From the NCBI GenBank assembly GCA_024230695.1, contig JAAERC010000481.1:1-5757 (forward strand): a stretch of DNA of 5,757 nt. The letters are read 5' to 3'. The notes under the pieces were generated by a model, which saw only the letters and a program-made list of their open reading frames with translations, was not told the origin of the DNA and ran no database searches. The DNA comes from Candidatus Zixiibacteriota bacterium (GTDB taxonomy: Bacteria > Zixibacteria > MSB-5A5 > GN15 > PGXB01). Below are positions 1-5,757 of the stretch, piece after piece (within the stretch, counting starts at the first letter, position 1; every line of letters begins with the position of its first letter). Position numbers and translations under genes: made by a program.

Positions 1-76
1 CGGAAGAACCAGAATAATCAAAAAGATCAATTACTGAACAATCTAAAAATATCCAAAAGAATTTTCATTTTGGGGG

Positions 77-104
77 TTGCCAAAACAGCCTATTATATTA
101 TGTT
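77..104 (+). promoter_or_regulatory. possible sigma-70 type promoter for the aminotransferase gene
   Basis: TTGCCA (77-82) is followed after 16 bases by TATGTT (99-104). The first box matches the consensus at five of six positions and the second at four of six. The start codon lies about 30 bases beyond the expected transcription start. The surrounding DNA is AT-rich, and other -10-like strings (TATTAT, TATATT) lie at 91-99, so the exact boxes are uncertain. The preceding bases 1-76 hold no gene I can recognise. Confidence 0.3.
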
Positions 105-141
105 AGAGGGCTGAATTTGAAATATAGAAAGGAGTGGTACT

Positions 142-1416
142 ATGACAGTATCAACAAAAGGTAAAGTTGGATTTTCCAACTTAGATGATAAAAAGCTCTT
201 AGAGCTTGACGAGATTTACGGTGCAAATCATTATGGCCGATTACAAACGATAATAAGAAAAACAGAAGGTGCCTGGCTCTATACCGAAGACGGCCGGAAG
301 ATCCTTGACTGTTTGGCCGCATACAGTGCCGCCAACCCGGGACATCATCATCCAAAGATCGTTAAGGCTTTGGTTGATACGCTTGAGAACGGACATGCAT
401 CGGTTGTCTCTAATGTGGTTTACACCGATTTATTATCTTTGATGCTTGAAAAAGTTTCCTCACTTCCTCCGCAACTTGGCCCACGGTTTGGTAATGGCGG
501 AAATAAAACTTTGCCGAAAAACGGCGGAGTAGAATCTGTTGAGACCGCTGTTAAGATGGCACGGTACTATGGTTGGAAAGAAAAAGGTATTGAGGACGGC
601 AAACAGGAAATTATTGTTTATGATAATAATTTCCATGGCCGGATGATAACGGTTGTATCGTTCTCTACCACGCAGAAATACAAAGAAGGTTTTGGACCGC
701 TGACACCAGGATTTAAGGCGGCTCCGTTTGGCGATCTTGATGCTACCGAAAAACTGATTAATAAAAATACTTGTGGTATTCTCGTTGAACCGATGCAGGG
801 TGAGGGCGGAATGAATATTCCTCCGGAAGGATTCCTCAAAGGTCTGCGTGAGATGGCTGACAAACATAATATTCTTTTGATGTTCGATGAGATCCAAGTC
901 GGTATGGGTCGGACTGGTAAGACATTCTGTTTTGAGCATGAAAATGTTATTCCTGATGTACTTATCCTTGGCAAAGCGATCTCGGGTGGTTTGGTTCCGT
1001 TGTCTGTGATGGTGACCAATAGCCACTTAATGGATCTCGCTTTCAAACCGGGTTCCGATGGTTCAACATTTGGTGGTTATCCGTTGGCATGTGCCGCCGG
1101 ATTGGCCGCAATTGGTGTGATGGAGGATGAGAAACTGGCCGAGAAGAGTATGGCAACCGGTAAGGTGCTTAAGGCTAAGATCGAAGATATAGCATCACGT
1201 TCCCCGCATGTTAAAACAGTGCGTGGAATGGGTCTGTTTATCGGAATCGAAGTCAAAAATGGCGATGCAATGTCGTTTGGTCACAAACTTCTTGAACTTG
1301 ATATGCTGGCTAACGATAGTCATGGTCATACGATCCGTATTTCTCCGCCACTTATTATCAATGACGCTGAAGTCGATTATATCTGCGAACGATTAGAGAA
1401 AGTACTGGTAGATTAA
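142..1416 (+). CDS. rocD: ornithine aminotransferase (class III, PLP-dependent)
   Basis: This is a complete 424-residue cytoplasmic enzyme of fold-type I, class III aminotransferases. The likely reaction is transfer of the delta-amino group of ornithine to 2-oxoglutarate, giving glutamate semialdehyde and glutamate, which links arginine/ornithine to proline and glutamate. The PLP Schiff-base lysine is K278 in LGKAISGG. D249 and Q252 in FDEIQ contact the pyridine ring and phenolic oxygen, FHGR (164-167) and T309 in STFGGYPLAC complete the cofactor site. Residues matching those that set ornithine specificity in the human enzyme are present: Y31 (YGANHY, human Tyr55), Y61 (AAYSA, human Tyr85), R167 (human Arg180) and E221 (QGEGG, human Glu235); this alignment is from memory. 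Length fits the family. The ATG follows AAAGGAG (128-134) by seven bases, which fixes the start. It ends at its own terminator and no operon partner is visible. A related class III enzyme (acetylornithine, lysine or GABA aminotransferase) is less likely but not excluded. Confidence 0.87.
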   Translation: MTVSTKGKVGFSNLDDKKLLELDEIYGANHYGRLQTIIRKTEGAWLYTEDGRKILDCLAAYSAANPGHHHPKIVKALVDTLENGHASVVSNVVYTDLLSLMLEKVSSLPPQLGPRFGNGGNKTLPKNGGVESVETAVKMARYYGWKEKGIEDGKQEIIVYDNNFHGRMITVVSFSTTQKYKEGFGPLTPGFKAAPFGDLDATEKLINKNTCGILVEPMQGEGGMNIPPEGFLKGLREMADKHNILLMFDEIQVGMGRTGKTFCFEHENVIPDVLILGKAISGGLVPLSVMVTNSHLMDLAFKPGSDGSTFGGYPLACAAGLAAIGVMEDEKLAEKSMATGKVLKAKIEDIASRSPHVKTVRGMGLFIGIEVKNGDAMSFGHKLLELDMLANDSHGHTIRISPPLIINDAEVDYICERLEKVLVD

Positions 1417-1459
1417 GAAACTACTGAAAGCGGAAAGCTGCTGATAGCAGTCGATATAA

Positions 1460-1488
1460 GGTGTGGCTTTTACGGCCACGCCTTTTTT
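1460..1488 (+). terminator. rho-independent terminator of the aminotransferase gene
   Basis: GGTGTGGC (1460-1467) pairs with GCCACGCC (1475-1482) over eight base pairs, with one G-T wobble and a seven-base loop. Six T residues follow (1483-1488). It lies 43 bases past the stop codon. It also sits between two convergent genes, so the hairpin may stop the protease transcript from the other side, but on that strand it is followed only by TTATAT rather than a real U-run. A smaller hairpin, CTGCT-GAT-AGCAG, lies just upstream at 1438-1450. Confidence 0.85.
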
Positions 1489-1523
1489 ATTGTATAGTAT
1501 CATTTTTTTATCTTATAAGATTT

Positions 1524-3518
1524 TTATGGGCATTCCGGTTCAGAACCACCTTTGTACTCATAATTAATCAAAAGAACAATATCCAGAATATCAATATTGG
1601 TATCATGATTAACATCAGCAAATCTAATAGGATCGGGTGTAGGTCCGCCTTTATATTTATAATTAATCAAAAATACAATATCCAAAATATTTATATCATA
1701 GTTATGATCGAGATCCCCACACATCGCGTCACAAATATCAGATTCCGTATCATCATACCAATCAAAAGGACAAATATCGCAGGAATCCCCAACACCATCC
1801 CAATCAACATCTGATTGATCAGCATTGTAATAAAACGGGCAGTTATCACAGGGATCATCAATTCCGTCACCATCGGTATCAACGCCTGAAGGTAAAACAG
1901 CGCGATAAGCATTAACTAATCCATAACCATATAATTCATCAAAACCGGGATCACCAATATCGCGCGTCGAGCAGTGAAGTTTGGCTTCAACTTCGGCCGA
2001 AGTTAATGTTGGCTCTACTGAAAGTATCAAAGCGGCAACACCGGCGGCGTAAGGAGCGGCATGTGATGTTCCAGAAGTAACCCAATAATCTCCTCCTCCA
2101 GTTCCATCGGAACCAGTACGATCAGCTGTACAGGCATTTGTTCCGGGAGCACATACGCTTACCTCCGGTCCATAGGCACTCGAACTAGCCAAAACGCCAT
2201 CTTGTGACAAAGAAGAAACGGCATTAACCGATTCGAATATGGCCGGATAATTTATTGGAGGAGCATGATTCCCGGTTGCCGCAAAATGAACCATCCCCTG
2301 ACCATAAGTCGTATTAAATTGATCTTCCAAAGCTGCATTGTTAAAAGTACCAGAAGTAGATCCATAACTGTGGTTGCTAATACGTGCGCCCTGCGCTATC
2401 CCCCAGGCCAGTGCATTAATTATCCAGCTCGTATTATAGGTGCCGTACATATTGCATGGATCATTTATTTGTCGAATTACAATTCGGGCCGGAAGCGTTT
2501 TACAATCCGGTGCGACACCAACACAGCCGATAGTGTTATTAATTATGGCAGTTGCGTTGCTGGCCACTTTTGTACCATGATTATCACACTCATTAACCGG
2601 TCCACCCAGACTTCCTCCCGGATCGTCGGTAAAATCAGCCCCCGGCAAAACATTTAGATCAGGATGATCAAGCTGAGTGCCATCATCACATATTAATATT
2701 TTAACATCAGGATCTCCGGTAGTTATGTCCCAGGCAAGATTTGCATCAGTATCTTTTCCGGGAACCCCGTTATATACGCCTGTATTATTGTGTGACCATT
2801 GCAAAACATAATATTCATCATTGGGATGAAACCTCGAGCCAGTAACTATTTTTTCATAGGAATCGAAACTCTGCTCTATTATTGGTTCATCAGGCTCAAT
2901 TGAACTTTTCATATCCGGTTCGGCCCATTTAACTCTGATATCATTGGCCAAATCATTGGCTTGAGTCAGAACGTCCAACCCGTTATACATATTAGAGCGA
3001 AGTACAAAGGCACCAGACATATTTCCAAAATTATAGTTAATTATTTCCATTTGAGGGGCTATCTCGGAAAGGATATTTTTTGCCTGTGAAACATATTCCG
3101 GCTTGAATCGAATAAGAATTTCCTGCATGATAGCAATCCAGCCGCCATCGGATCTTTGGATGATTGGCGAAATAAATTCGATTTCACTTTGTTCTACCAG
3201 TTTATTAATACTCAAACCCAGATTTGCTTCATTTGGAAAATGAGAATCAATCGATGTAATAAACCAACCAGGCGACCCGGGTGACCATTCATCGACAATC
3301 CTATTACCACATGAAACAAATATCTCATTGTGGTCTTTTCTTTCATTATTTGCCCGATATTTAACCGCCAGTCGTTTGCTGTCAAGATTCAAAGTGAGCA
3401 AATCACTTTGATAACTAATACTGTGATTGAGTACATTCTGTTCACCACCTAAAGCCATTGTAAAACATAGCCCGATGATCAACATCATAATCAGACATGT
3501 TTTTACACAAGGATTCAT
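1524..3518 (-). CDS. secreted subtilisin-like (S8) serine protease with TSP3 and dockerin modules
   Basis: This is a 664-residue exported endopeptidase. Residues 1 to about 25 form a signal peptide (K6, hydrophobic run, cleavage near ALG-GEQ), with no lipobox. Residues 26-203 are an N-terminal region ending in a fervidolysin-like prodomain (EILIRFKPEY to WAEPDM). The S8 catalytic domain spans about 257-541: Asp278 in ICDDGTQLDHPDL, His314 in HGTKVAS, oxyanion Asn417 in AATGNH and Ser485 in GTSHAAP. The DDG form of the Asp motif resembles kexin/furin-type members. Residues 547-585 are thrombospondin type 3 calcium-binding repeats (DTDGDGIDD, CDNCPF, CDICPF). Residues 600-661 are a type I-like dockerin with two EF-hand-like loops, 33 residues apart. 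The start is ATG at 3518, behind GGAGGA (3523-3528). An in-frame TTG at 3530 overlaps that ribosome site and would spoil the signal peptide's n-region, so I reject it. It likely acts outside the cell; its substrate cannot be told. No anchoring partner is visible in the window. Confidence 0.93.
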   Translation of the reverse strand: MNPCVKTCLIMMLIIGLCFTMALGGEQNVLNHSISYQSDLLTLNLDSKRLAVKYRANNERKDHNEIFVSCGNRIVDEWSPGSPGWFITSIDSHFPNEANLGLSINKLVEQSEIEFISPIIQRSDGGWIAIMQEILIRFKPEYVSQAKNILSEIAPQMEIINYNFGNMSGAFVLRSNMYNGLDVLTQANDLANDIRVKWAEPDMKSSIEPDEPIIEQSFDSYEKIVTGSRFHPNDEYYVLQWSHNNTGVYNGVPGKDTDANLAWDITTGDPDVKILICDDGTQLDHPDLNVLPGADFTDDPGGSLGGPVNECDNHGTKVASNATAIINNTIGCVGVAPDCKTLPARIVIRQINDPCNMYGTYNTSWIINALAWGIAQGARISNHSYGSTSGTFNNAALEDQFNTTYGQGMVHFAATGNHAPPINYPAIFESVNAVSSLSQDGVLASSSAYGPEVSVCAPGTNACTADRTGSDGTGGGDYWVTSGTSHAAPYAAGVAALILSVEPTLTSAEVEAKLHCSTRDIGDPGFDELYGYGLVNAYRAVLPSGVDTDGDGIDDPCDNCPFYYNADQSDVDWDGVGDSCDICPFDWYDDTESDICDAMCGDLDHNYDINILDIVFLINYKYKGGPTPDPIRFADVNHDTNIDILDIVLLINYEYKGGSEPECP
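1549..1717 (-). repeat. internal tandem duplication encoding the two dockerin halves
   Basis: Two diverged copies of about 70 bases start at 1549 and 1648, exactly 99 bases (33 codons) apart. Both share the run ATAATTAATCAAAA (1560-1573 and 1659-1672) and most flanking bases. They encode the two calcium-loop plus helix segments of the dockerin (NILDIVFLINYKYKGG and DILDIVLLINYEYKGG). The similarity reaches into silent positions, which suggests recent duplication or conversion rather than only protein-level constraint. Confidence 0.75.
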
Positions 3519-3668
3519 CTTATCCTCCAATTATTAAAATGAAACAGCATTTTTTTTTAATGCGAGCTAATTTGAATAATTACTAATCACCTCACACATT
3601 TAAGAAACAATATTCAATTATTATTGTGCTCTATTTTTGAAATCAGGCCAGTTGATTAAACCTTCATA

Positions 3669-3697
3669 AAGATACGGAAATTGGGTTATTTTGTCAA
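3669..3697 (-). promoter_or_regulatory. sigma-70 type promoter of the protease gene
   Basis: On the minus strand a perfect TTGACA (3697-3692) is followed after exactly 17 bases by TATCTT (3674-3669). Transcription would start near 3662, leaving an untranslated leader of roughly 140 bases before the ATG at 3518. The leader is AT-rich. It contains a weak GCATT/AATGC hairpin with a T-rich loop (3547-3563) and no riboswitch fold that I recognise. Confidence 0.72.
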
Positions 3698-3758
3698 CAG
3701 TGAATTGACTAATTCAAGTGCGCGGTAGATAACTAGAAAATACCGGATACCCTCATAT

Positions 3759-3794
3759 CTTTAGACGTGGGTTTTGGAATTCCCACCACTAAAG
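3759..3794. repeat. REP-like imperfect hairpin, family A
   Basis: CTTTAG (3759-3764) pairs with CTAAAG (3789-3794). After a two-by-two mismatch, GTGGG (3767-3771) pairs with CCCAC (3782-3786) around a ten-base loop. An interrupted stem of this size in a non-coding gap is typical of short interspersed palindromes. No T-run follows on either strand, so it is not a standard terminator. It abuts the end of the TraB/GumN fragment, and its 3789-3794 arm supplies that fragment's stop codon. It differs in sequence from the element at 4315-4398. Whether it is repeated elsewhere cannot be seen from this window. Confidence 0.5.
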
Positions 3795-3950
3795 GGGCGG
3801 GGCACCATACATTGCCTGATGCAGGGTGTGAATCGTTCCACCAATATAGGTAACCGTGGAATCTGTCTTTGCAACCCAAAGCGATGTCTCGCAGAAAGCC
3901 GACACCGCCATTAATAGACACAGAACTAACAATACAATAATTTTCCTCAC
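3789..3950 (-). pseudogene. TraB/GumN-family protein, 5' fragment only (truncated)
   Basis: This frame starts at GTG (3950-3948), seven bases after AAGGAG (3963-3958), and encodes 53 residues up to TAG (3791-3789). Residues 1 to about 20 are a signal peptide (MRKIIVLLVL... to AFC). Next come SLWVAK, then TYIGGTIHTLHQAMYG. This matches the start of mature TraB/GumN (TIKI-like) proteins, where a Trp-Lys type strand leads to a hydrophobic strand and the conserved GT-I-H motif with a putative metal/catalytic histidine. Family members normally run to about 250-300 residues, so over 80 percent is missing. The stop codon falls inside the arm of the hairpin at 3759-3794, and no continuation can be read beyond it. 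The intact ribosome site and leader suggest a fairly recent truncation by a deletion or insertion tied to that repeat. A 53-residue secreted peptide could still be made. A longer overlapping minus-strand frame (3733-3996) lacks any of these features. Confidence 0.75.
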
Positions 3951-3963
3951 AAACTGTCTCCTT

Positions 3964-4314
3964 CTTCTTTTTAGATTTTTGATTAAGGATATTCACTACA
4001 ATTCTATACCTGACATCTGTCTGATTTATTCATATAAAAAATTACTTTCCGAAAAAATAGGGCACCCATATCATGGGACATCCCAAATTCAAGAATTTAA
4101 AAATCCTTGTAAGCTTTTCATCTCCATGTGATTACAGTAAAATGGGTTCGTTCCTTCACTTTTGAGAAAAAACTATTCACTTGATGTTGATTTTGCCCTG
4201 TCCGCATATAAGCCTTTTCTTTTAGACATACTTCTCCTTTGTTTTAGGTCTTGTAAAACATGGGAAGCATCAGAATCAATATTGGTTTGGTGGGGAAAGT
4301 GTATGGAAATTTAG
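3964..4314. other. AT-rich gap without a recognisable complete gene
   Basis: This stretch lies upstream of the TraB/GumN fragment and before the REP pair. All six frames are broken or lack a ribosome site and family motif, apart from the 18-codon frame at 4173-4229. A short perfect palindrome, CCCAT-ATC-ATGGG, lies at 4065-4077. The promoter of the TraB/GumN fragment should lie near 3990-4060, but I see no convincing box pair. Its position between gene fragments and repeats suggests decayed DNA. Confidence 0.5.
4173..4229 (-). CDS. possible small ORF of 18 residues with a strong ribosome site
   Basis: ATG (4229-4227) lies four bases after AAAGGAG (4240-4234), and the frame MSKRKGLYADRAKSTSSE ends at TAG (4175-4173). 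The product is short, charged and hydrophilic, with no signal peptide or membrane segment. I do not recognise it. It may be a real micro-peptide, the 5' stub of a gene whose rest has been lost (as for the TraB/GumN fragment next to it), or chance. The consensus-quality ribosome site is the only reason to list it. Confidence 0.22.
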   Translation of the reverse strand: MSKRKGLYADRAKSTSSE

Positions 4315-4398
4315 GTAGGTCGAAAGTCCTGCACTTTCGACATTACGCGAAGCGTAAATTAATTAAAGATTGTCGAAACCACAGGGGTTTCGACCTAC
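4315..4398. repeat. BIME-like composite element: two inverted REPs around a central hairpin
   Basis: The ends are an 11-base perfect inverted repeat, GTAGGTCGAAA (4315-4325) and TTTCGACCTAC (4388-4398). Each end also forms its own hairpin: GTCGAAAGT/ACTTTCGAC (4319-4327, 4333-4341) with loop CCTGC, and GTCGAAACC/GGTTTCGAC (4372-4380, 4386-4394) with loop ACAGG. Read outside-in on their own strands, both units are GTAG plus a 9-bp hairpin with loop CCTGC or CCTGT, so they are two copies of one REP in opposite orientation. Between them is a third hairpin, TTACGC-GAA-GCGTAA (4343-4357). A GTAG tetranucleotide at the hairpin foot is the known hallmark of REPs handled by RAYT (TnpA-REP) transposases. 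No RAYT gene lies in this window. Confidence 0.8.
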
Positions 4399-4415
4399 AA
4401 AGACTTAAAGTTTTA

Positions 4416-4445
4416 TTGATATAATACACTATTTAATTGTATAAT
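4416..4445 (+). promoter_or_regulatory. likely sigma-70 type promoter of the 4489 gene
   Basis: TTGATA (4416-4421) is followed after 18 bases by a perfect TATAAT (4440-4445), giving a leader of about 37 bases before the ATG at 4489. Two more TATAAT strings at 4420-4425 and 4474-4479 lack a well-spaced -35 box. The region is AT-rich, so chance matches are likely, but this pair is the best spaced. It starts 17 bases after the REP pair ends. Confidence 0.45.
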
Positions 4446-4488
4446 TTGTAATCGAATTAGAAAACTATAATTCTATAATGAGGCACAA

Positions 4489-5757
4489 ATGATAAAAAAG
4501 AAACTATATATTCTTTCAATTACTGTACTCGTTTCTGTTTTTGTAAATTCAATGGTCTTTGGTCTTCAGGTTATTGAAAATACCGAACAACCTCTTGTTA
4601 ATTATATAGTAACAATTGAATCCAGGGTCGGTAGAATGATGGGTGGGCGTTATGACATATCAATAAATTTGGAGAAAAATAATTTTGCCGGGGGAACTGC
4701 CTTGCCGATTGATAGATTCAATTTTCTAATAGCATATAATAAAAATGCAATGAGAATAAATTCCATCGAACCGGGAGAGCTACTGGCAAATTCTAAAGTT
4801 GACTATCTAACTTATTATTTGGAGGGAGTTTCCCCCAAGGATAGTTCATTAACTTTGGCCAGAATTGAATGCAAGTTGAATAATAATATTGGTTTCAACT
4901 TCAATACATCAACACCAAATATTATTGGCGAATTAATTAAATTGAATTTTCAAATTTCTTCGGATTTGAATTATATATGTCAATTTTCTCCGATTCGATT
5001 TTACTGGCTTGGATGTAATGACAATCTCCTAATAAATAAAATTAATAACCAACAGTATTATGGAACCTATGTGTATGATCGTATTTTTGAGAAATTTCAG
5101 AATGGAGATTATGCACAAACAGTCGATATAACCGATTACAATAAATTTGAATTCTCTGGACCAAAAAATGAATGTTTTTTTAATGACTCAAATATAAACA
5201 CATTTGGTTCAACACTATATAAAAATGGTGGAATCCACTTCGACAGAACTTGTTGTTTCGAAATCTCCTCGGGGGATATAGATTTGCAAGGTCGGCCAAA
5301 TGAAATTGAAGATATCAATTTGTTTATTGATTATTTATTAACTGATACATCAGTATTTAACATTCATCCAATAGGTCAATACATGATGACCGAGATCAAT
5401 AATGATTTTGATACAGGTACAGTTGCCGACCTTGTTTTTCTTATAAGACTTTATAATAAAAATCATAAATGGCCGTGGGAATTGAACCATACAGGGCACG
5501 CCAACTTTGTTTTAAAAAATAATATTGTAAGTTTAGATGATAGCACAAAGATCGGAGCAACACTATTTGTTTTTACAAATGAAGTTAAACCTGAATTAGC
5601 CGAAAATGCATCACATATGACACTCACATACTCGCACAGGGATGGTGAAACCAGAGCACTGGTTTACAGTATTGATAATGATAAATATTTGACAGCTGGA
5701 AATATATTAGTTCTCGATAAAGACACAAAATTAAAATCTGTCGATGCGTCAGATATA
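4489..5757 (+). CDS. secreted surface protein with cohesin-like region and variant dockerin pair (3' end outside window)
   Basis: The frame is open for 423 codons and runs off the window with no stop, so the gene is partial. ATG (4489) follows TGAGG (4479-4483) by five bases. Residues 1-25 are a signal peptide (MIKKK, hydrophobic core, VFG-LQ). Residues about 37-190 look like a cohesin-type beta-sandwich: VNYIVTIES, then FNFLIAYNKNAMRINSIEPGEL, then GELIKLNFQIS and FSPIRFYWLGC. Residues 262-322 carry two degenerate calcium-loop/helix units, GDIDLQGRPNEIEDINLFIDYLL and TEINNDFDTGTVADLVFLIR; the first has two extra residues in its loop compared with a classic dockerin. Residues 336-423 begin another beta-rich region. 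From memory this order matches large secreted proteins of Zixibacteria-like genomes that often end in a sorting tail, which would be past this window. It diverges from the protease and is more AT-rich than the aminotransferase, with heavy AAT/ATA codon use. Its role (adhesion, scaffold or ligand binding) is unknown. Confidence 0.8.
   Translation, partial: MIKKKLYILSITVLVSVFVNSMVFGLQVIENTEQPLVNYIVTIESRVGRMMGGRYDISINLEKNNFAGGTALPIDRFNFLIAYNKNAMRINSIEPGELLANSKVDYLTYYLEGVSPKDSSLTLARIECKLNNNIGFNFNTSTPNIIGELIKLNFQISSDLNYICQFSPIRFYWLGCNDNLLINKINNQQYYGTYVYDRIFEKFQNGDYAQTVDITDYNKFEFSGPKNECFFNDSNINTFGSTLYKNGGIHFDRTCCFEISSGDIDLQGRPNEIEDINLFIDYLLTDTSVFNIHPIGQYMMTEINNDFDTGTVADLVFLIRLYNKNHKWPWELNHTGHANFVLKNNIVSLDDSTKIGATLFVFTNEVKPELAENASHMTLTYSHRDGETRALVYSIDNDKYLTAGNILVLDKDTKLKSVDASDI

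Noticed and set aside
1..114. Possible C-terminal end of an upstream gene
   Set aside because: Frame 1 is open for 37 codons to TGA at 112-114 and frame 3 ends EEPE-stop at 15-17, but neither stretch is long or distinctive enough to choose.
460..1046. Two minus-strand open frames within the aminotransferase gene
   Set aside because: They are opposite-strand shadows of a strongly conserved coding sequence and have no family motifs or ribosome sites.
1510..1521. Perfect palindrome ATCTTATAAGAT just past the protease stop codon, as a terminator or operator
   Set aside because: It is all AT apart from two pairs, leaves no room for a stable loop, and is not followed by a U-run on the protease strand.
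1461..2657. Plus-strand open frames at 1461-1814 and 2265-2657 opposite the protease
   Set aside because: The first begins within the terminator stem and reads the antisense of the dockerin; the second is antisense to the catalytic domain. Neither has a ribosome site or domain.
3528..3530. In-frame TTG as start of the protease, adding four residues
   Set aside because: The TTG overlaps the GGAGGA ribosome site that serves the ATG at 3518, has no ribosome site of its own, and would put two acidic residues in front of the signal peptide.
3733..3996. Minus-strand open frame of 87 codons over the TraB/GumN fragment
   Set aside because: It reads the fragment out of frame, has no ribosome site at its GTG, has no recognisable domain, and runs through the hairpin. 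The frame starting at 3950 has the signal peptide and family motif.
3856..4131. Plus-strand open frame of 91 codons
   Set aside because: It is antisense to the TraB/GumN fragment, lacks a ribosome site, and its hydrophobic patch is the complement of that gene's leader.
4478..4492. Four-codon leader frame ATG AGG CAC AAA TGA overlapping the start of the 4489 gene
   Set aside because: It has no ribosome site and such short frames are common by chance. The AGG-containing stretch is better read as the ribosome site of the main gene.

Overview
The window looks like chromosome of an uncultured, Gram-negative-type bacterium of the FCB superphylum, most like candidate phylum Zixibacteria. This placement is an inference. 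It rests on the wording of the dockerin repeats (NILDIV.LINY.YKGG), on thrombospondin type 3 repeats in a secreted protease, and on a second secreted protein with a variant dockerin pair (GDIDLQG...NEIEDINLF, then TVADLVFLIR). No rRNA, tRNA, CRISPR array or phage gene is visible.

Layout: positions 1-141 are a leader with a possible promoter. A complete class III aminotransferase, best read as ornithine aminotransferase, runs 142-1416 (+) and ends at a rho-independent terminator (1460-1488). It converges on a large secreted subtilisin-like protease with TSP3 and dockerin modules (1524-3518, -). That gene has a clear sigma-70 type promoter at 3669-3697 and an untranslated leader of about 140 nt. 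The next interval, to about 4415, is a low-density stretch. It holds a REP-like hairpin (3759-3794), a TraB/GumN-family gene fragment cut off at that hairpin (3789-3950, -), a possible 18-residue ORF (4173-4229, -) and a well-formed inverted REP pair (4315-4398). From 4489 to the window end a second secreted protein is open and incomplete (+). It has a cohesin-like N-terminal part and an internal dockerin-like pair.

How the parts relate: the aminotransferase is a metabolic enzyme with its own terminator, and nothing ties it functionally to its neighbours. The protease and the last gene are diverging genes on either side of the repeat-rich gap. Both encode signal-peptide proteins with dockerin-like calcium-binding repeats, so both probably act at or beyond the cell surface, but the sequence does not show that they bind each other. 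The gap between them looks like a site of gene decay and REP insertion.

I see no complete new multi-gene system. The most informative observations are the composite REP element, the TraB/GumN fragment whose stop codon lies inside a hairpin arm, and the pair of dockerin-like surface proteins flanking them.
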